Shown: positions 26,550-34,954, counted from the stretch's first letter. The stretch is 64,000 nt of DNA from Caulobacter sp048541825 (GCF_048541825.1 NZ_CP183332.1:310001-374000), one strand, 5' to 3'. The notes: a model not told the origin generated them from the sequence alone. Made by a program: numbers and translations.

Positions 26550-27250
26550 CAATCCGGCGCCAGCCGATACCCAATGCCCCGCACCGTCTGCAGATAGCGC
26601 GGGTTCTTCGGATCCGGCTCGATCTTGCGGCGCAGGCGGGTGACCTGGACGTCGATGGCGCGGCCGGTGGCGTCGGCGGTGTCGCGGGCCAGTTCCAGGC
26701 GGTCGACGGGCTCGTGGGCCGAGCGGGCCAGGCGGCGCATCAGGGCGACCTCGGCCTCGGTCAGGCGCACCGGCTGGCCGTCGCAGGTCAGTTCGCCGCG
26801 CTCGGGCTCGAAGGAACAGCGGCCCAGGGACAGCTCGCGCGGGCCAGTGGGCCGGGCGTTGGTGCGGCGCAGGATGGCCTCGATGCGCAGGAGCAGCTCC
26901 TGCGGCTCGAACGGCTTGCCCAGATAGTCATCGACCCCGTGGCTCAGGCCCTCGATGCGGTCCTGGGTCTGGTCGCGGGCCGTCAGCATCAGGATCGGGG
27001 TCTTGCCGGTCTCGCCGCCCATGGCCCGCAGGCGCTTGGTGAAGGCCATGCCGTCCTCGCCCGGCATCATCACGTCCAGCACCATCAGGTCGAAGTCGAG
27101 CGAGCCGCACAGCCGGTCGGCGCCGGCCGCATCGGCGGCGGTGCTGACCCGAAAGCCGGCCCGGACCAGGAATTCCTTCAGCAGCTTGCGGATGCGGTCG
27201 TCGTCATCGACGACCAGCAGATGGCGTTCGCGGCGTTCCTCGGGGGTCAT
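26549..27250 (-). CDS. OmpR-family response regulator
   Basis: 233 aa. Receiver domain with acidic residues at 15-17, phospho-acceptor D59 (LMVLDVMMPG) and a conserved Lys in GKPFEPQEL, then a winged-helix Trans_reg_C domain ending in RYLQTVRGIGYRL. Start overlaps the MarR gene stop (ATGA) and the end overlaps envZ, so the three are translated as a unit. The MarR+OmpR pairing recalls petP-petR, which control cytochrome bc1 genes in Rhodobacter, and bc1 genes lie at the start of this window. Confidence 0.95.
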   Translation of the reverse strand: MTPEERRERHLLVVDDDDRIRKLLKEFLVRAGFRVSTAADAAGADRLCGSLDFDLMVLDVMMPGEDGMAFTKRLRAMGGETGKTPILMLTARDQTQDRIEGLSHGVDDYLGKPFEPQELLLRIEAILRRTNARPTGPRELSLGRCSFEPERGELTCDGQPVRLTEAEVALMRRLARSAHEPVDRLELARDTADATGRAIDVQVTRLRRKIEPDPKNPRYLQTVRGIGYRLAPD

Positions 27251-27753
27251 GCCACCACTCTACGCGTCGGACCCACACCCTGTCTCGGACCAGCGAGCGC
27301 CGCCAGGATGCGGCGCGTGCCCGCGACCCCGTCCAGCCCGCCGGTACGATAGGCCTTGGCCAGCAGGGTGCGAAGCCGGTCGGCGGTGCGGGCCTCGAAG
27401 GCGACGCCCTCGGCGGTCAGCACGGCAGGCTTGCGCCGGCCGTCCAGATCGCCGGAGGCGCGCTCGACCAGCCCGGCCTTGGTCAGGTCGGCCAGGGTGC
27501 GGCTGGCGGCCTGTTTGGACAGGCTGGTCAGTTTCGACAGGTCCTGCACCCCGAGGCCGGGCCGGCGACGCAGCAGGAAGGCGGCGCGCCAGTGCGACCG
27601 GCCCAGGCCCAGGGCCTCGGCTTCCAGCGCCGCGTCGACGGCCGCCCACAGCGCCGCCTCGGCCAGCAGGATCAGCTCCAGGCCGCTGTCCAGCTCCTCC
27701 TCGCGCAGGATGAGCCGGGGGTCGGCCGCGCCTTGCTGCAGGGAGGCTATCAT
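27247..27753 (-). CDS. MarR-family transcriptional regulator
   Basis: 168 aa winged-helix protein. The recognition region VQDLSKLTSLSKQAASRTLADLTKAGLVER and the wing DGRRKPAVLTAEG fit MarR well. The frame is open much further upstream (to 28089), but that stretch overlaps the TonB receptor's 3' end on the same strand and is not protein-like; ATG 27753 gives normal MarR length. It overlaps the ompR start by 4 bases and likely autoregulates the operon. Confidence 0.9.
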   Translation of the reverse strand: MIASLQQGAADPRLILREEELDSGLELILLAEAALWAAVDAALEAEALGLGRSHWRAAFLLRRRPGLGVQDLSKLTSLSKQAASRTLADLTKAGLVERASGDLDGRRKPAVLTAEGVAFEARTADRLRTLLAKAYRTGGLDGVAGTRRILAALAGPRQGVGPTRRVVA

Positions 27754-27935
27754 CGCCGTTAGGTCCACTTGTCTGTCGGTCGGGATGTCGGGAGGTCTAG
27801 GGCACACGGTGGCTGAGATCGACGAGGCCCGCAAGGCGAGTGCGGGCCAGAACAGGCGCTGCGGCCGTTCTGTGGGCTGGATCACCCGCAGCGGCCGCGA
27901 GATGAGCGGTGTTTCAGCGGCGCGGCCCTGAACGA

Positions 27936-27966
27936 CAAAGCCGCCCGGGATCGCTCCCGGACGGCT
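27936..27966 (-). terminator. Terminator of the TonB receptor gene
   Basis: Arms AGCCGCCCGGGA and TCCCGGACGGCT (one mismatch) with a 4-base loop; on the minus strand TTTGTCG follows. It lies 29 bases after the receptor stop. Confidence 0.6.
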
Positions 27967-27994
27967 CGTGGAGGCTCTGGCCTGCGGCCCGGCC

Positions 27995-30046
27995 TCAGAA
28001 GGTCTTGCGCAGGCGCAGTGAGACGAAGGTGTTGGGGTTGATGGCGCGGTCCTCGACGAAGGCCACGGCGCGGGTCGTGCGGTTGGCATAGACCGTGCGC
28101 TTCTGGCTGTAGTCGTCCCAGAGGTTCAACTGGGCGCGGATCGCCAGGGTCGGGGTCGGCTTGTACTCGACGAAGGCCTCATAGTACTGGGCCCCGCGCC
28201 AGGTGCTGGTCTGGTCCGGGTCATAGGTGCCCTGGCCCAGCAGCGGCAGCCAGTTGATCCCCCACTGGGTCTTGTAGCGCACCAGGTCCTGCTGGAAGCC
28301 CAGATTGGCCTGGGTGGGGCGCACCTGCGAGATCGGCCGGTCCTTGCCCGTGGTGGGGTCGGTGACGTGGGTCTCGTTCCAGTCGTTCTTGAAGGTGAAA
28401 CGGCCGCCCGTGACGCCCAGCTTGTCCAGCGGAACGACGATGTTCACCGACAGCTGGTCCAGTGTGCCGTCGCCGATATTGCCGGTCGCCGACAGGCCGC
28501 CCGGCAGGGGCAGGCGGTCGATCACGCCGATGATCTCTTCGTGGCTATAGCCGATCGAGACGATGCCCTCGCCCCAGAACCGGCGCTCATAGGTCAGTTC
28601 GGCGATCCAGCGCTGTTCCGGTTCCAGATCGACATTGCCGCCATAGACGGTCCCGTCGTCCAGCTCGGCCGAGGCGGCGAAGTCGCCGAAGTCCAGCTGG
28701 CCCAGTTCGCGCTCGAAGCGGAACCGGACCTGGTTCTTGTCGGCGGGCGTCCAGGTGGCCAGCAGGCGCGGCTTGGCGAAGAAGAAGCTCTTTTCCTGAT
28801 CGGCATCGCCCGACTGTTTGATGGTCGAGGTTTCCAGCCGCAGGCCGCCTTCGAGGCTCAGCTTGGGGTTCACCCGCCAGGTGGCCTTTGAGAAGGCCTC
28901 GCCGCGGGTTTCCTCCACCGTGACCGAGGCTGAAGGCAGGGGCACGGCCACGCCGCCCTGGGTGAAGGCCTGGGTGACCTCCAGCATGTTGTAGGCGATC
29001 TCGCCGCCCGCCTCGAGGGTCAGGGACGCCGAGCGCTCGTTGCGCACCAGGGCGCGGAAAATGGATTCGGAGGACTCGCCCTCGGCGCTGAACCGCTGTT
29101 CAGGCCGGGCGACGCCGCCCAGGATTTCGTTGCTGGTCGACACGTCGTCAAAGGTCTCGAACTCGTGCATCGCCCGGGTCTCCAGCGACCAGCGCGGCGC
29201 GAGCGGGCGGCTGTAGGTCAAGCCGAGTTCGCCGTTCTTTTCCTTGTTGGCGAAGTCGCTGTCGCGCTGCGCCACGCCCGAACGCTGACGGCTCCATTCG
29301 TTCCAGTCGCTGTCGCCGTAGCGGGCGGTGGCGTCCAGCTTGCCGCCGGCGACGGGGCCGTTGAAGTTGCCCCGGATTCCGTGACCGCCGCCCCAGCCGT
29401 CGTTCTGGTAGAATTCATCGCGGATCACCGCGCCGGCGCCGTCGCGGCGGATCGTGCGGCCAGGGCCGTTGGAGTCGCTGGTGCCCATGCCGTCCGACAG
29501 GGTCACGCCCCAGCTACGGTCGCCGTCGCGGGCGGTGAACTGGTAGGAGCCGCCAAAGACGTCGTGGCCGCCGTCGAACACCATGGCGTTCATCGTCAGG
29601 ATCGACTGGCGGCTGGCGGTGGTCTTCAGGATCACGTTCACGATCACCGAATAGCCCTGCATGTCGATGCCCGCCGCGCCGCCACGGATCAGTTCGATCC
29701 GCTCGACCTGGTTGGCGGGCGTGCGCGACATCACGCTGGAGCCGGTGTCGTTCTTGGAGGCCGGGCGATTGCCGTTGATCAGGATGTTGCCGACCGCGCC
29801 CTCGAAGCCGCGCGCGCCCGAGCCGTCATTGACCGAAAAGCCCGGCACGCGGTTGATCATGTCCAGGGCGGTGTTGGGACGCTGGGCGGCGAAGAAGTCG
29901 GGCTGGAAGACCAGGACGCCGGGTTGAGCGGCGTCGCCCGCGACCGCGCTGGCCGGCGCCTCTGCCGTTTGCGACGCCTCGGCGGCGAAGGCCGAGCCGG
30001 CGGTCAGGACAAGCGCTGTGGTGGCCAGCAGAATGGTTCTGGTCAT
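27995..30046 (-). CDS. TonB-dependent receptor
   Basis: 683 aa outer-membrane receptor. Sec signal at about 1-21 (SAFA), a plug domain at about 40-170 (MINRVPGFSVNDG, NILINGNRP, VERIELIRGGAAGIDMQG), then a 22-strand barrel ending in the terminal aromatic residue pattern LRLRKTF. The substrate is unknown; plug-signature with GIDMQGY resembles receptors of the Caulobacterales/Sphingomonadales carbohydrate or peptide type. An AT-rich promoter region of about 250 bases lies upstream. Monocistronic by position, ended by a hairpin. Confidence 0.93.
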   Translation of the reverse strand: MTRTILLATTALVLTAGSAFAAEASQTAEAPASAVAGDAAQPGVLVFQPDFFAAQRPNTALDMINRVPGFSVNDGSGARGFEGAVGNILINGNRPASKNDTGSSVMSRTPANQVERIELIRGGAAGIDMQGYSVIVNVILKTTASRQSILTMNAMVFDGGHDVFGGSYQFTARDGDRSWGVTLSDGMGTSDSNGPGRTIRRDGAGAVIRDEFYQNDGWGGGHGIRGNFNGPVAGGKLDATARYGDSDWNEWSRQRSGVAQRDSDFANKEKNGELGLTYSRPLAPRWSLETRAMHEFETFDDVSTSNEILGGVARPEQRFSAEGESSESIFRALVRNERSASLTLEAGGEIAYNMLEVTQAFTQGGVAVPLPSASVTVEETRGEAFSKATWRVNPKLSLEGGLRLETSTIKQSGDADQEKSFFFAKPRLLATWTPADKNQVRFRFERELGQLDFGDFAASAELDDGTVYGGNVDLEPEQRWIAELTYERRFWGEGIVSIGYSHEEIIGVIDRLPLPGGLSATGNIGDGTLDQLSVNIVVPLDKLGVTGGRFTFKNDWNETHVTDPTTGKDRPISQVRPTQANLGFQQDLVRYKTQWGINWLPLLGQGTYDPDQTSTWRGAQYYEAFVEYKPTPTLAIRAQLNLWDDYSQKRTVYANRTTRAVAFVEDRAINPNTFVSLRLRKTF

Positions 30047-30305
30047 CGGTTTCCCCTCGATCTTTCGGAGGAGAGCTCTGCCGGGCTGTTGCGTTCACCT
30101 CAAGTTACAAGGCGGAAAAATTATTATATCTCTGTAATCATTAAATGAAATTCATGTTCGGCGACTTTCGGGCATGAGCCTTTAAGGCCGAATTATTCTT
30201 GAAGGTTTGATGTCTTCATCTGTATTAGGCGCAGAAAATCAGCTCATTTATAAACGGCGTCGTCAGTCCGTGGGGCGCTGAAATTCCCAGTGGACTTGCC
30301 AAGTC

Positions 30306-31310
30306 TTAAGTCGAGACCTTGGCCTCCAGCTCGGCCAGCCGCTGGCGGGTCAAGGCCAGGTCCGAGCCGAACCGCGCCGGGTCGGCGGCCGCCAGCCGCG
30401 CCGCGACGTCATAGCTTTCGCGATAGAGATCCAGCGCCCGCATGCGGTGGCCGCGATCTTCGCGCAGGTCGGCCAGGCGCTCCAGCGACACCGACAGGGC
30501 GCGCTGGGCCCCCGGGTCCCCGGCCTCGCGGCCGCCGCTGGACCGGCGCAGGGCCAGGGATTCTTCAAAGGCCGACAGGGCGTCGTCGAGGCGGCCTTCG
30601 GTCTCGGCCACGTCGCCCACCCCGGCCAGGGTTCCGGCCAGCAGTTCCATGGCGTTGACGTCGCCGGGCGTGGTGCGCAGGGCGTCACGAGCGTGGGAGA
30701 CGGCGGTGTCATAGGCCTCGGCGGCGTCGTCCATCTGGCCCTGGCTACGCGCGAAATCGCCCAGGTCGCGATAGACGGTGGCCAGTTCGCGGTCGCCGCT
30801 GGCGGCGCCCTTCATGGCGATCAGCAGCCGGGCCGCCTCGGGCCAGGATTCGGCCCGGGTCAGGGCGATCATGCGCTCGCGCAGGTGGGCGAAGGTGTCG
30901 CCTACGGGGGCGGCGGGCTTGGCCTGAGAAGGCGCCGCCTGGGCCCGTCGAGGCACGGGGGCCGGCTGGGGCACTGCGACGGGCGCAGGCGCGATATCAA
31001 GCACGGGCGTGGCGATGGGCGCGAAGTCCTGGGCCGGCGCGATGACCGGCACGGCTTCCAGGCCACTTTCGAGGTCCAGGACGACCGGCCCCGTCCTTCG
31101 CCGCTTGGGTTTGGGGCGAGGCGTCAGGGCGGCGACGACGAATACTCCCCCGAGTATCGCCGCCGCCGCGCCGGCCAATGGTCGATGCGGCTCAAACGGT
31201 CCGAGATCCAGGTACGCGGCCCAGCTTCCCAGCTGCCCCCAGCCCGCGACCACGTATCCCGACGTCGCCAGGATCGTCCCCAAGATGATCCCTACGATGC
31301 GAGCCAGCAT
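30306..31310 (-). CDS. TPR-containing membrane protein
   Basis: 334 aa. Two N-terminal membrane segments (about 4-24 and 43-63), a basic stretch RPKPKRRR, a Pro/Ala-rich linker (about 80-135), then a cytoplasmic helical domain with four or five tetratricopeptide-like repeats (for example ELATVYRDLGDFARSQGQMDDAAEAY and LDDALSAFEESLAL). It probably acts as a membrane-bound scaffold; partner unknown. The gene ends 260 bases upstream of the TonB receptor start, on the same strand. Confidence 0.8.
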   Translation of the reverse strand: MLARIVGIILGTILATSGYVVAGWGQLGSWAAYLDLGPFEPHRPLAGAAAAILGGVFVVAALTPRPKPKRRRTGPVVLDLESGLEAVPVIAPAQDFAPIATPVLDIAPAPVAVPQPAPVPRRAQAAPSQAKPAAPVGDTFAHLRERMIALTRAESWPEAARLLIAMKGAASGDRELATVYRDLGDFARSQGQMDDAAEAYDTAVSHARDALRTTPGDVNAMELLAGTLAGVGDVAETEGRLDDALSAFEESLALRRSSGGREAGDPGAQRALSVSLERLADLREDRGHRMRALDLYRESYDVAARLAAADPARFGSDLALTRQRLAELEAKVST

Positions 31311-31449
31311 GCCGCCCCCTCCAAGACGTCCATTCGCCAGGAGGGACAGGTCAGCCGAGCCGGGCCCTGTCGTCGAGCCGTCTCAACTGGCAGGGGAAGT
31401 GCGTGCGGAAAGACGACGCTCCGCAGGGCGCCGGCCGCGAAAGGCGCCT

Positions 31450-31866
31450 CTAAATCAGCCATGTCCGGGGTCTGGGATAGGCTTCGCCGCGCGCCAGATA
31501 GTAGATCCCGACTCCGCAGCGGACCGCGAACCACACGCCGACCAGGCCCATGATCATGGCGCCGGCCGCCACCACCGGAATGCCGACCAGCAGGATCGAC
31601 AGCGGCAAGCCCAGGATGAACAGCACAAGACCGATCAGGAACCAGCCGATGGTCAGCCAGAAACTGCGGACGGCGAAGGTATAATGGCTCTCGTTGATCG
31701 GTCCCGCCGTCGACCGATTGGAATAGGCCACGATCAGGCCGACGATGGTGGTGGCCGCGCAGGTGGCGAAACCCAGCACATACAGGCCATAGACGACGGC
31801 CGGCAGGACCTTGTCCTCTTCGGCGCGGACCGTGGGCGGCTGGCCGGGGGTTGAAACGTCGGTCAT
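31450..31866 (-). CDS. DUF4870-like membrane protein (paralogue 1)
   Basis: 138 aa with three or four membrane segments. The pattern KVLPAVVYGLYVLGF ... SHYTFAVRSFWLTIGWFLIG ... VRCGVGIYYLARGEAYPRP is shared with the adjacent gene, and the HYTFAxRTFW signature is that of the Tic20/DUF4870-like family of small inner-membrane proteins of unknown role. It starts 3 bases after the stop of its paralogue, so the pair is a tandem duplication in one operon. Confidence 0.85.
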   Translation of the reverse strand: MTDVSTPGQPPTVRAEEDKVLPAVVYGLYVLGFATCAATTIVGLIVAYSNRSTAGPINESHYTFAVRSFWLTIGWFLIGLVLFILGLPLSILLVGIPVVAAGAMIMGLVGVWFAVRCGVGIYYLARGEAYPRPRTWLI

Positions 31867-31869
31867 GGC

Positions 31870-32235
31870 TCAGAGCATCCAGTTTGTGGGGGTGGGGTAG
31901 GCCTGGCCCTTCAGCACGAAGGACAGGCCGATGATGCTGCGCACGGCGATCCACACGCCCAGGGCGGCCAGCAGGAAGATGCCGATCCCGATCACGGTCA
32001 GCGCCCCGCCGATGATGCCGAACAGCAGCGACAGCCAGAAGGTGCGGATGGCGAAGGTATAGTGGCTCTGCAGCCAGTCGGGCGCGCCCTTGCGGCTGAC
32101 ATAGGCCAGGATCACGGCGATCACCGAGGTGACGCCCCCGGTGATCAGTCCCGCCAGGGTCAGGGCGTAGACGACGATCGGCAGGGTCTTTTCATCCTGC
32201 AGAGACGGCGGGACGGCGGGGTCGAGATCGGTCAC
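31870..32235 (-). CDS. DUF4870-like membrane protein (paralogue 2)
   Basis: About 121 aa from a GTG at 32235, chosen because its first residues TDLDPAVPPS align with TDVSTPGQPP of the paralogue; an ATG at 32271 would add 12 residues. Same membrane layout: TLPIVVYALTLAGL, SHYTFAIRTFWLSLL, VRSIIGLSFVLKGQAYPTP. Function unknown. First gene of the two-gene operon. Confidence 0.82.
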   Translation of the reverse strand: MTDLDPAVPPSLQDEKTLPIVVYALTLAGLITGGVTSVIAVILAYVSRKGAPDWLQSHYTFAIRTFWLSLLFGIIGGALTVIGIGIFLLAALGVWIAVRSIIGLSFVLKGQAYPTPTNWML

Positions 32236-32331
32236 GGTGCAGCTGAACCTTGGAAAACGATGGTGTCCCAAGGATCGTCCTTATCGGCGATCGATGCAAA
32301 TGAAGGTCCCGTAACCCTGGGCGCCGCGGCT

Positions 32332-32883
32332 CTAGGGCAGCAGGTCCCGCGGCGGGTCGCGCGGATCAAAGCCATCGCCGCGCGACAGCCAGGGCAGGGC
32401 GGCCAGCAGCAGGATCAGGACGAAGCCCATCCGGGCGGCCATGTCGATGCCCAACCCGGCCATGCCGGCGCTGAGCGACGAGACCAGCAGGGCTGCGACG
32501 CCGATGGCCAGAAAGCCGGCGACCCAGGTCAGGGCCGGACGGGCTTCGATGCGGGCCAGGTCGAAGCGGGCGGCGGGGGCGGCGTCGGCGGCCTGGCGCG
32601 ACAGGGCGCGCACGAAGGTCGAGAAGCTCTCCAGCCGGTCCTCGACATGGCCGGGTCCGGCATAGCTCTGGGCGATGATGACCATCCGGGCGCGACCAAA
32701 GCTCAGTTGCAGCACGCGGCGGTGGCCGCCCCGGGGCGCGGCGGCCAGGCGAAAGCGGGTCAGGGCGCTGAGGGGGAAGCCGCGCACGCGGACGCCGCGC
32801 GTCTCGACCAGCGTCCCGTCCTTCAGCGTCCAGACCGTTTCCGGCTGGAGCGGCGCGAGGCGGGCGCTGTGGGTCGGGACCAT
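32332..32883 (-). CDS. Hypothetical membrane protein downstream of folB
   Basis: 183 aa. An N-terminal beta-rich part of about 105 residues (a possible PH-like fold: VWTLKDGTLVETRGVRVRGFPLSALTRFRL) is followed by two membrane helices (about 117-140 and 150-166) and the tail SRGDGFDPRDPPRDLLP. I recognise no named family. It starts 4 bases after the folB stop and is therefore last in the miniprotein-SDR-folB operon; a direct folate role is not shown. Confidence 0.8.
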   Translation of the reverse strand: MVPTHSARLAPLQPETVWTLKDGTLVETRGVRVRGFPLSALTRFRLAAAPRGGHRRVLQLSFGRARMVIIAQSYAGPGHVEDRLESFSTFVRALSRQAADAAPAARFDLARIEARPALTWVAGFLAIGVAALLVSSLSAGMAGLGIDMAARMGFVLILLLAALPWLSRGDGFDPRDPPRDLLP

Positions 32884-32887
32884 GGAG

Positions 32888-33295
32888 CTAGGCGCGGACG
32901 GCGGTGATTTCCACGCCGGCGGCGGCGGCGTGCGGGGCCAGGGCCAGGGGCTTTTCGACCCGAACTCTTGCGCGGGTCACCCGGGCGTCGGCGAAACAGG
33001 CCTGGGCCAGGCGTTCGGCGAAGGTTTCGACCAGATCGATATGACCCTCGTCGGCGATGGCCCGGGCGGCCTGGCCGATGGTCTCGTAATTGACGGTGTC
33101 GCCCAGGCGCTCGCAGTGGCTGGCGGCGACGTCCAGCTCGACATCGATGACCAGCGGCTGGCGGCGGCCGTGCTCGTGGTCATAGACCCCGATCCAGGCT
33201 TCCACCCTGAGCGCGCGGACGAAGACCTTGGTCACGATCACGCGGGCCACTGGAGCGGCGTCGGCGGTATTTTCGGCGAGGGGAGAGGCGGCCAA
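32888..33295 (-). CDS. folB: Dihydroneopterin aldolase
   Basis: 135 aa. FolB converts dihydroneopterin to hydroxymethyl-dihydropterin in folate synthesis. The segment VRVEAWIGVYDHEHGRRQPL carries the substrate-side Glu, and RVRVEKPLAL carries the catalytic Lys. The N terminus has about 20 extra residues before the fold. It lies 13 bases after the SDR gene, which looks like a pteridine reductase, so the two probably work on the same pterin pool. Confidence 0.9.
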   Translation of the reverse strand: MAASPLAENTADAAPVARVIVTKVFVRALRVEAWIGVYDHEHGRRQPLVIDVELDVAASHCERLGDTVNYETIGQAARAIADEGHIDLVETFAERLAQACFADARVTRARVRVEKPLALAPHAAAAGVEITAVRA

Positions 33296-33308
33296 GCGGC
33301 GCCCTTTC

Positions 33309-34061
33309 TTAGGGTGCGACGATGTCGGGCGTGCGCCAGGCCAGATGCTGCCCGGCGTCCACGGCGATCATCTGGCCCGTGACCGCCCTTGCGTCAATCA
33401 GATAGCGCAGGGCGGCGGTCAGGTCGTCGGGGGTGGCGCGGCGCTGCAACAGGGTGCCGGCCGCTTCGGCCTCGAACTCGCCGGGGGCCTGGTGGATGTT
33501 GGGCAGGGTCGGGCCTGGACCGATGGCGTTGACGCGGATGCGTGGGGCCAGGGCCTGGGCCAGGGTCTGGGTCGCCCACCACAGGCCGGCTTTGGACAGG
33601 CTGTAGCTGAAGAACTGCGGATTGGGCCGCCAGACGCGCTGGTCGACGATATTGACGATCAGGCCCTCGGCGTCGCCCGGCAGGGCGGCGGCGAAGGCTT
33701 CCGCCAACACGATGGGGGCCCGCAGATTGGTCTCGATATGGCTGTCCCACAGGGCGCGGTCCAGCGATCCGACCCGGTCGTCGCTGAAGCTGGAGGCGCT
33801 GTTGACCAGCAGGGTCAGGGGGCCCAGCGGCGCGGTGCGGGCGATTAGTCCAGCGACCTGGGCCTCGTCCGAAAGCTCGGCCGACAGCGCGATGGCGCGG
33901 CGACCCAGGGCCTGGATGGCGGCCACCGTCTCGGCGGCCTCGCCAGCGTCACCGCGATGATGCACGGCCACGTCATAGCCGGCGCGCGCGGCCTCCAGCG
34001 CCAGGGCCTGGCCGATCCGACGCCCCGCTCCGGTGACCAGGGCCGCGCCGCGCGGGCTCAT
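33309..34061 (-). CDS. SDR-family oxidoreductase, pteridine reductase/FolM-like
   Basis: 250 aa short-chain dehydrogenase. The cofactor motif reads VTGAGRRIGQALA, i.e. TGxxRRIG, the variant seen in FolM and pteridine reductase PTR1 rather than TGxxxGxG. Later elements: LVNSASSF, catalytic region FFSYSLSKAGLWW (Y-x3-K) and VNAIGPGPTLP. With folB next door it is likely a dihydromonapterin/dihydrofolate reductase. Substrate is inferred from motif plus context. Confidence 0.85.
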   Translation of the reverse strand: MSPRGAALVTGAGRRIGQALALEAARAGYDVAVHHRGDAGEAAETVAAIQALGRRAIALSAELSDEAQVAGLIARTAPLGPLTLLVNSASSFSDDRVGSLDRALWDSHIETNLRAPIVLAEAFAAALPGDAEGLIVNIVDQRVWRPNPQFFSYSLSKAGLWWATQTLAQALAPRIRVNAIGPGPTLPNIHQAPGEFEAEAAGTLLQRRATPDDLTAALRYLIDARAVTGQMIAVDAGQHLAWRTPDIVAP

Positions 34062-34068
34062 GGCTGGC

Positions 34069-34149
34069 TTAGTCGAGACGGCCGAACTCGAAGTAGTTGA
34101 GGGCCAGGAAGGTGCCGATAAAGGCGCCGATAACGAGGATCGCGATCAT
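34069..34149 (-). CDS. 26-aa single-helix membrane miniprotein
   Basis: Short ORF reading MIAILVIGAFIGTF then LALNYFEFGRLD. One membrane helix of about 18 residues and a short acidic/aromatic C terminus. GGAG is 7 bases before the ATG, and the TAA lies 7 bases before the FolM-like gene, so it heads that operon. Good ribosome-binding site, clean amphipathic-free helix and tight spacing argue that it is real, but no family is recognised and such short ORFs are easily chance. Confidence 0.5.
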   Translation of the reverse strand: MIAILVIGAFIGTFLALNYFEFGRLD

Positions 34150-34219
34150 GACGCGGCTCCATTGAAGACCAAGGGTCCTGCGGCTTTAGCGAGGCGCGTC
34201 GCCGGGGGCAAGAGCGGGC

Positions 34220-34672
34220 TCACGCCAATGGAAAATCGGCAGGATCGTCTGTCCAGGGATTGAACGTCGCCGCGCCGCTTTCCTGGACGTCGCGGATAGT
34301 GCGGGTGACCAGGAACAGGTCGTGTTCCAGCGCCGTCGCTGCCAGCAGGGTGTCGATCACGGCGGGAGCGTGACCCGTTCGCCGCTTGACCGCGCCGGAG
34401 ATCTCGCCCCAGCGGCGCACGACCAGATCGCTGACCGACAGGGTGCGGCGAGCGAACCGCCCGGCCAGGGCGTCGCGGGCCGCGATGAAGCGCGAGCGGT
34501 CGGGATGATCGGCCGCCAGATTGTGGATGCCCTTGTCGTACTCGCCCAGCGACAGCACGCTGATGAACATCCGGGTCTCGGGCTGGGCGGCGGCCCAGGC
34601 TTTCACGCTGGGCGCGCCGTTCGGAGTGATCAGGGCGGCGATGACGTTGGTGTCGATCAGCCAGCCCTTCAC
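34220..34672 (-). CDS. PIN-domain toxin (VapC/FitB type)
   Basis: 150 aa ribonuclease-type toxin. Acidic active-site positions: D7 (WLIDTNVIAAL), E44 (LSLGEYDKG) and D106 (VIDTLLAATA); the last segment LVTRTIRDVQ has the Thr-Arg where many members have TRN-x-x-DF. Starts with GTG that overlaps the antitoxin stop (GTGA). Pairs with the Phd-like antitoxin upstream. Expected to cut RNA (often initiator tRNA) when the antitoxin is lost. Confidence 0.9.
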   Translation of the reverse strand: MKGWLIDTNVIAALITPNGAPSVKAWAAAQPETRMFISVLSLGEYDKGIHNLAADHPDRSRFIAARDALAGRFARRTLSVSDLVVRRWGEISGAVKRRTGHAPAVIDTLLAATALEHDLFLVTRTIRDVQESGAATFNPWTDDPADFPLA

Positions 34673-34926
34673 AGGTCCGGATCTCGGCCTTGGTCGGGGT
34701 CGCGGGTCAGGTCCAGATCGTCGAGATGCAGGCCCTCGAGAAACGAGACCAGCGAAGGGCGGGCCGGATCGGGCGGCGACAGGCGCTCCAGATCCTCGAC
34801 GCTCATAACCACCACGGCGTCCTTGCCGCGCACGGTCACCCGTTGCGGGCCTTGGCTGCGAGCCAGGCGCACCACTTCGCTGAAGCGGGCCTTGGCGTCT
34901 TCCAGTTTCCAGCTGAGATCACCCAT
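34669..34926 (-). CDS. Phd/YefM-family antitoxin
   Basis: 85 aa from the ATG at 34926 (an ATG 4 codons upstream is also open). N-terminal segment WKLEDAKARFSEVVRLARSQGPQRVTVRGKDAVVVMSVED is the Phd/YefM DNA-binding fold; the C-terminal part (LVSFLEGLHLDDLDL) would wrap the toxin. I chose 34926 because GGAG sits 6 bases upstream and the upstream ATG abuts the operator palindrome. The pair likely represses its own promoter. Confidence 0.9.
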   Translation of the reverse strand: MGDLSWKLEDAKARFSEVVRLARSQGPQRVTVRGKDAVVVMSVEDLERLSPPDPARPSLVSFLEGLHLDDLDLTRDPDQGRDPDL

Positions 34927-34938
34927 CTCAGGCTCCAT

Positions 34939-34954
34939 CTGACTAGCTGGTCAG
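34939..34954. promoter_or_regulatory. Operator-like palindrome of the toxin-antitoxin pair
   Basis: CTGACTAGCTGGTCAG, a 16-base palindrome with one mismatched pair of positions, directly upstream of the antitoxin start. This is where Phd-type antitoxins bind. Confidence 0.55.
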
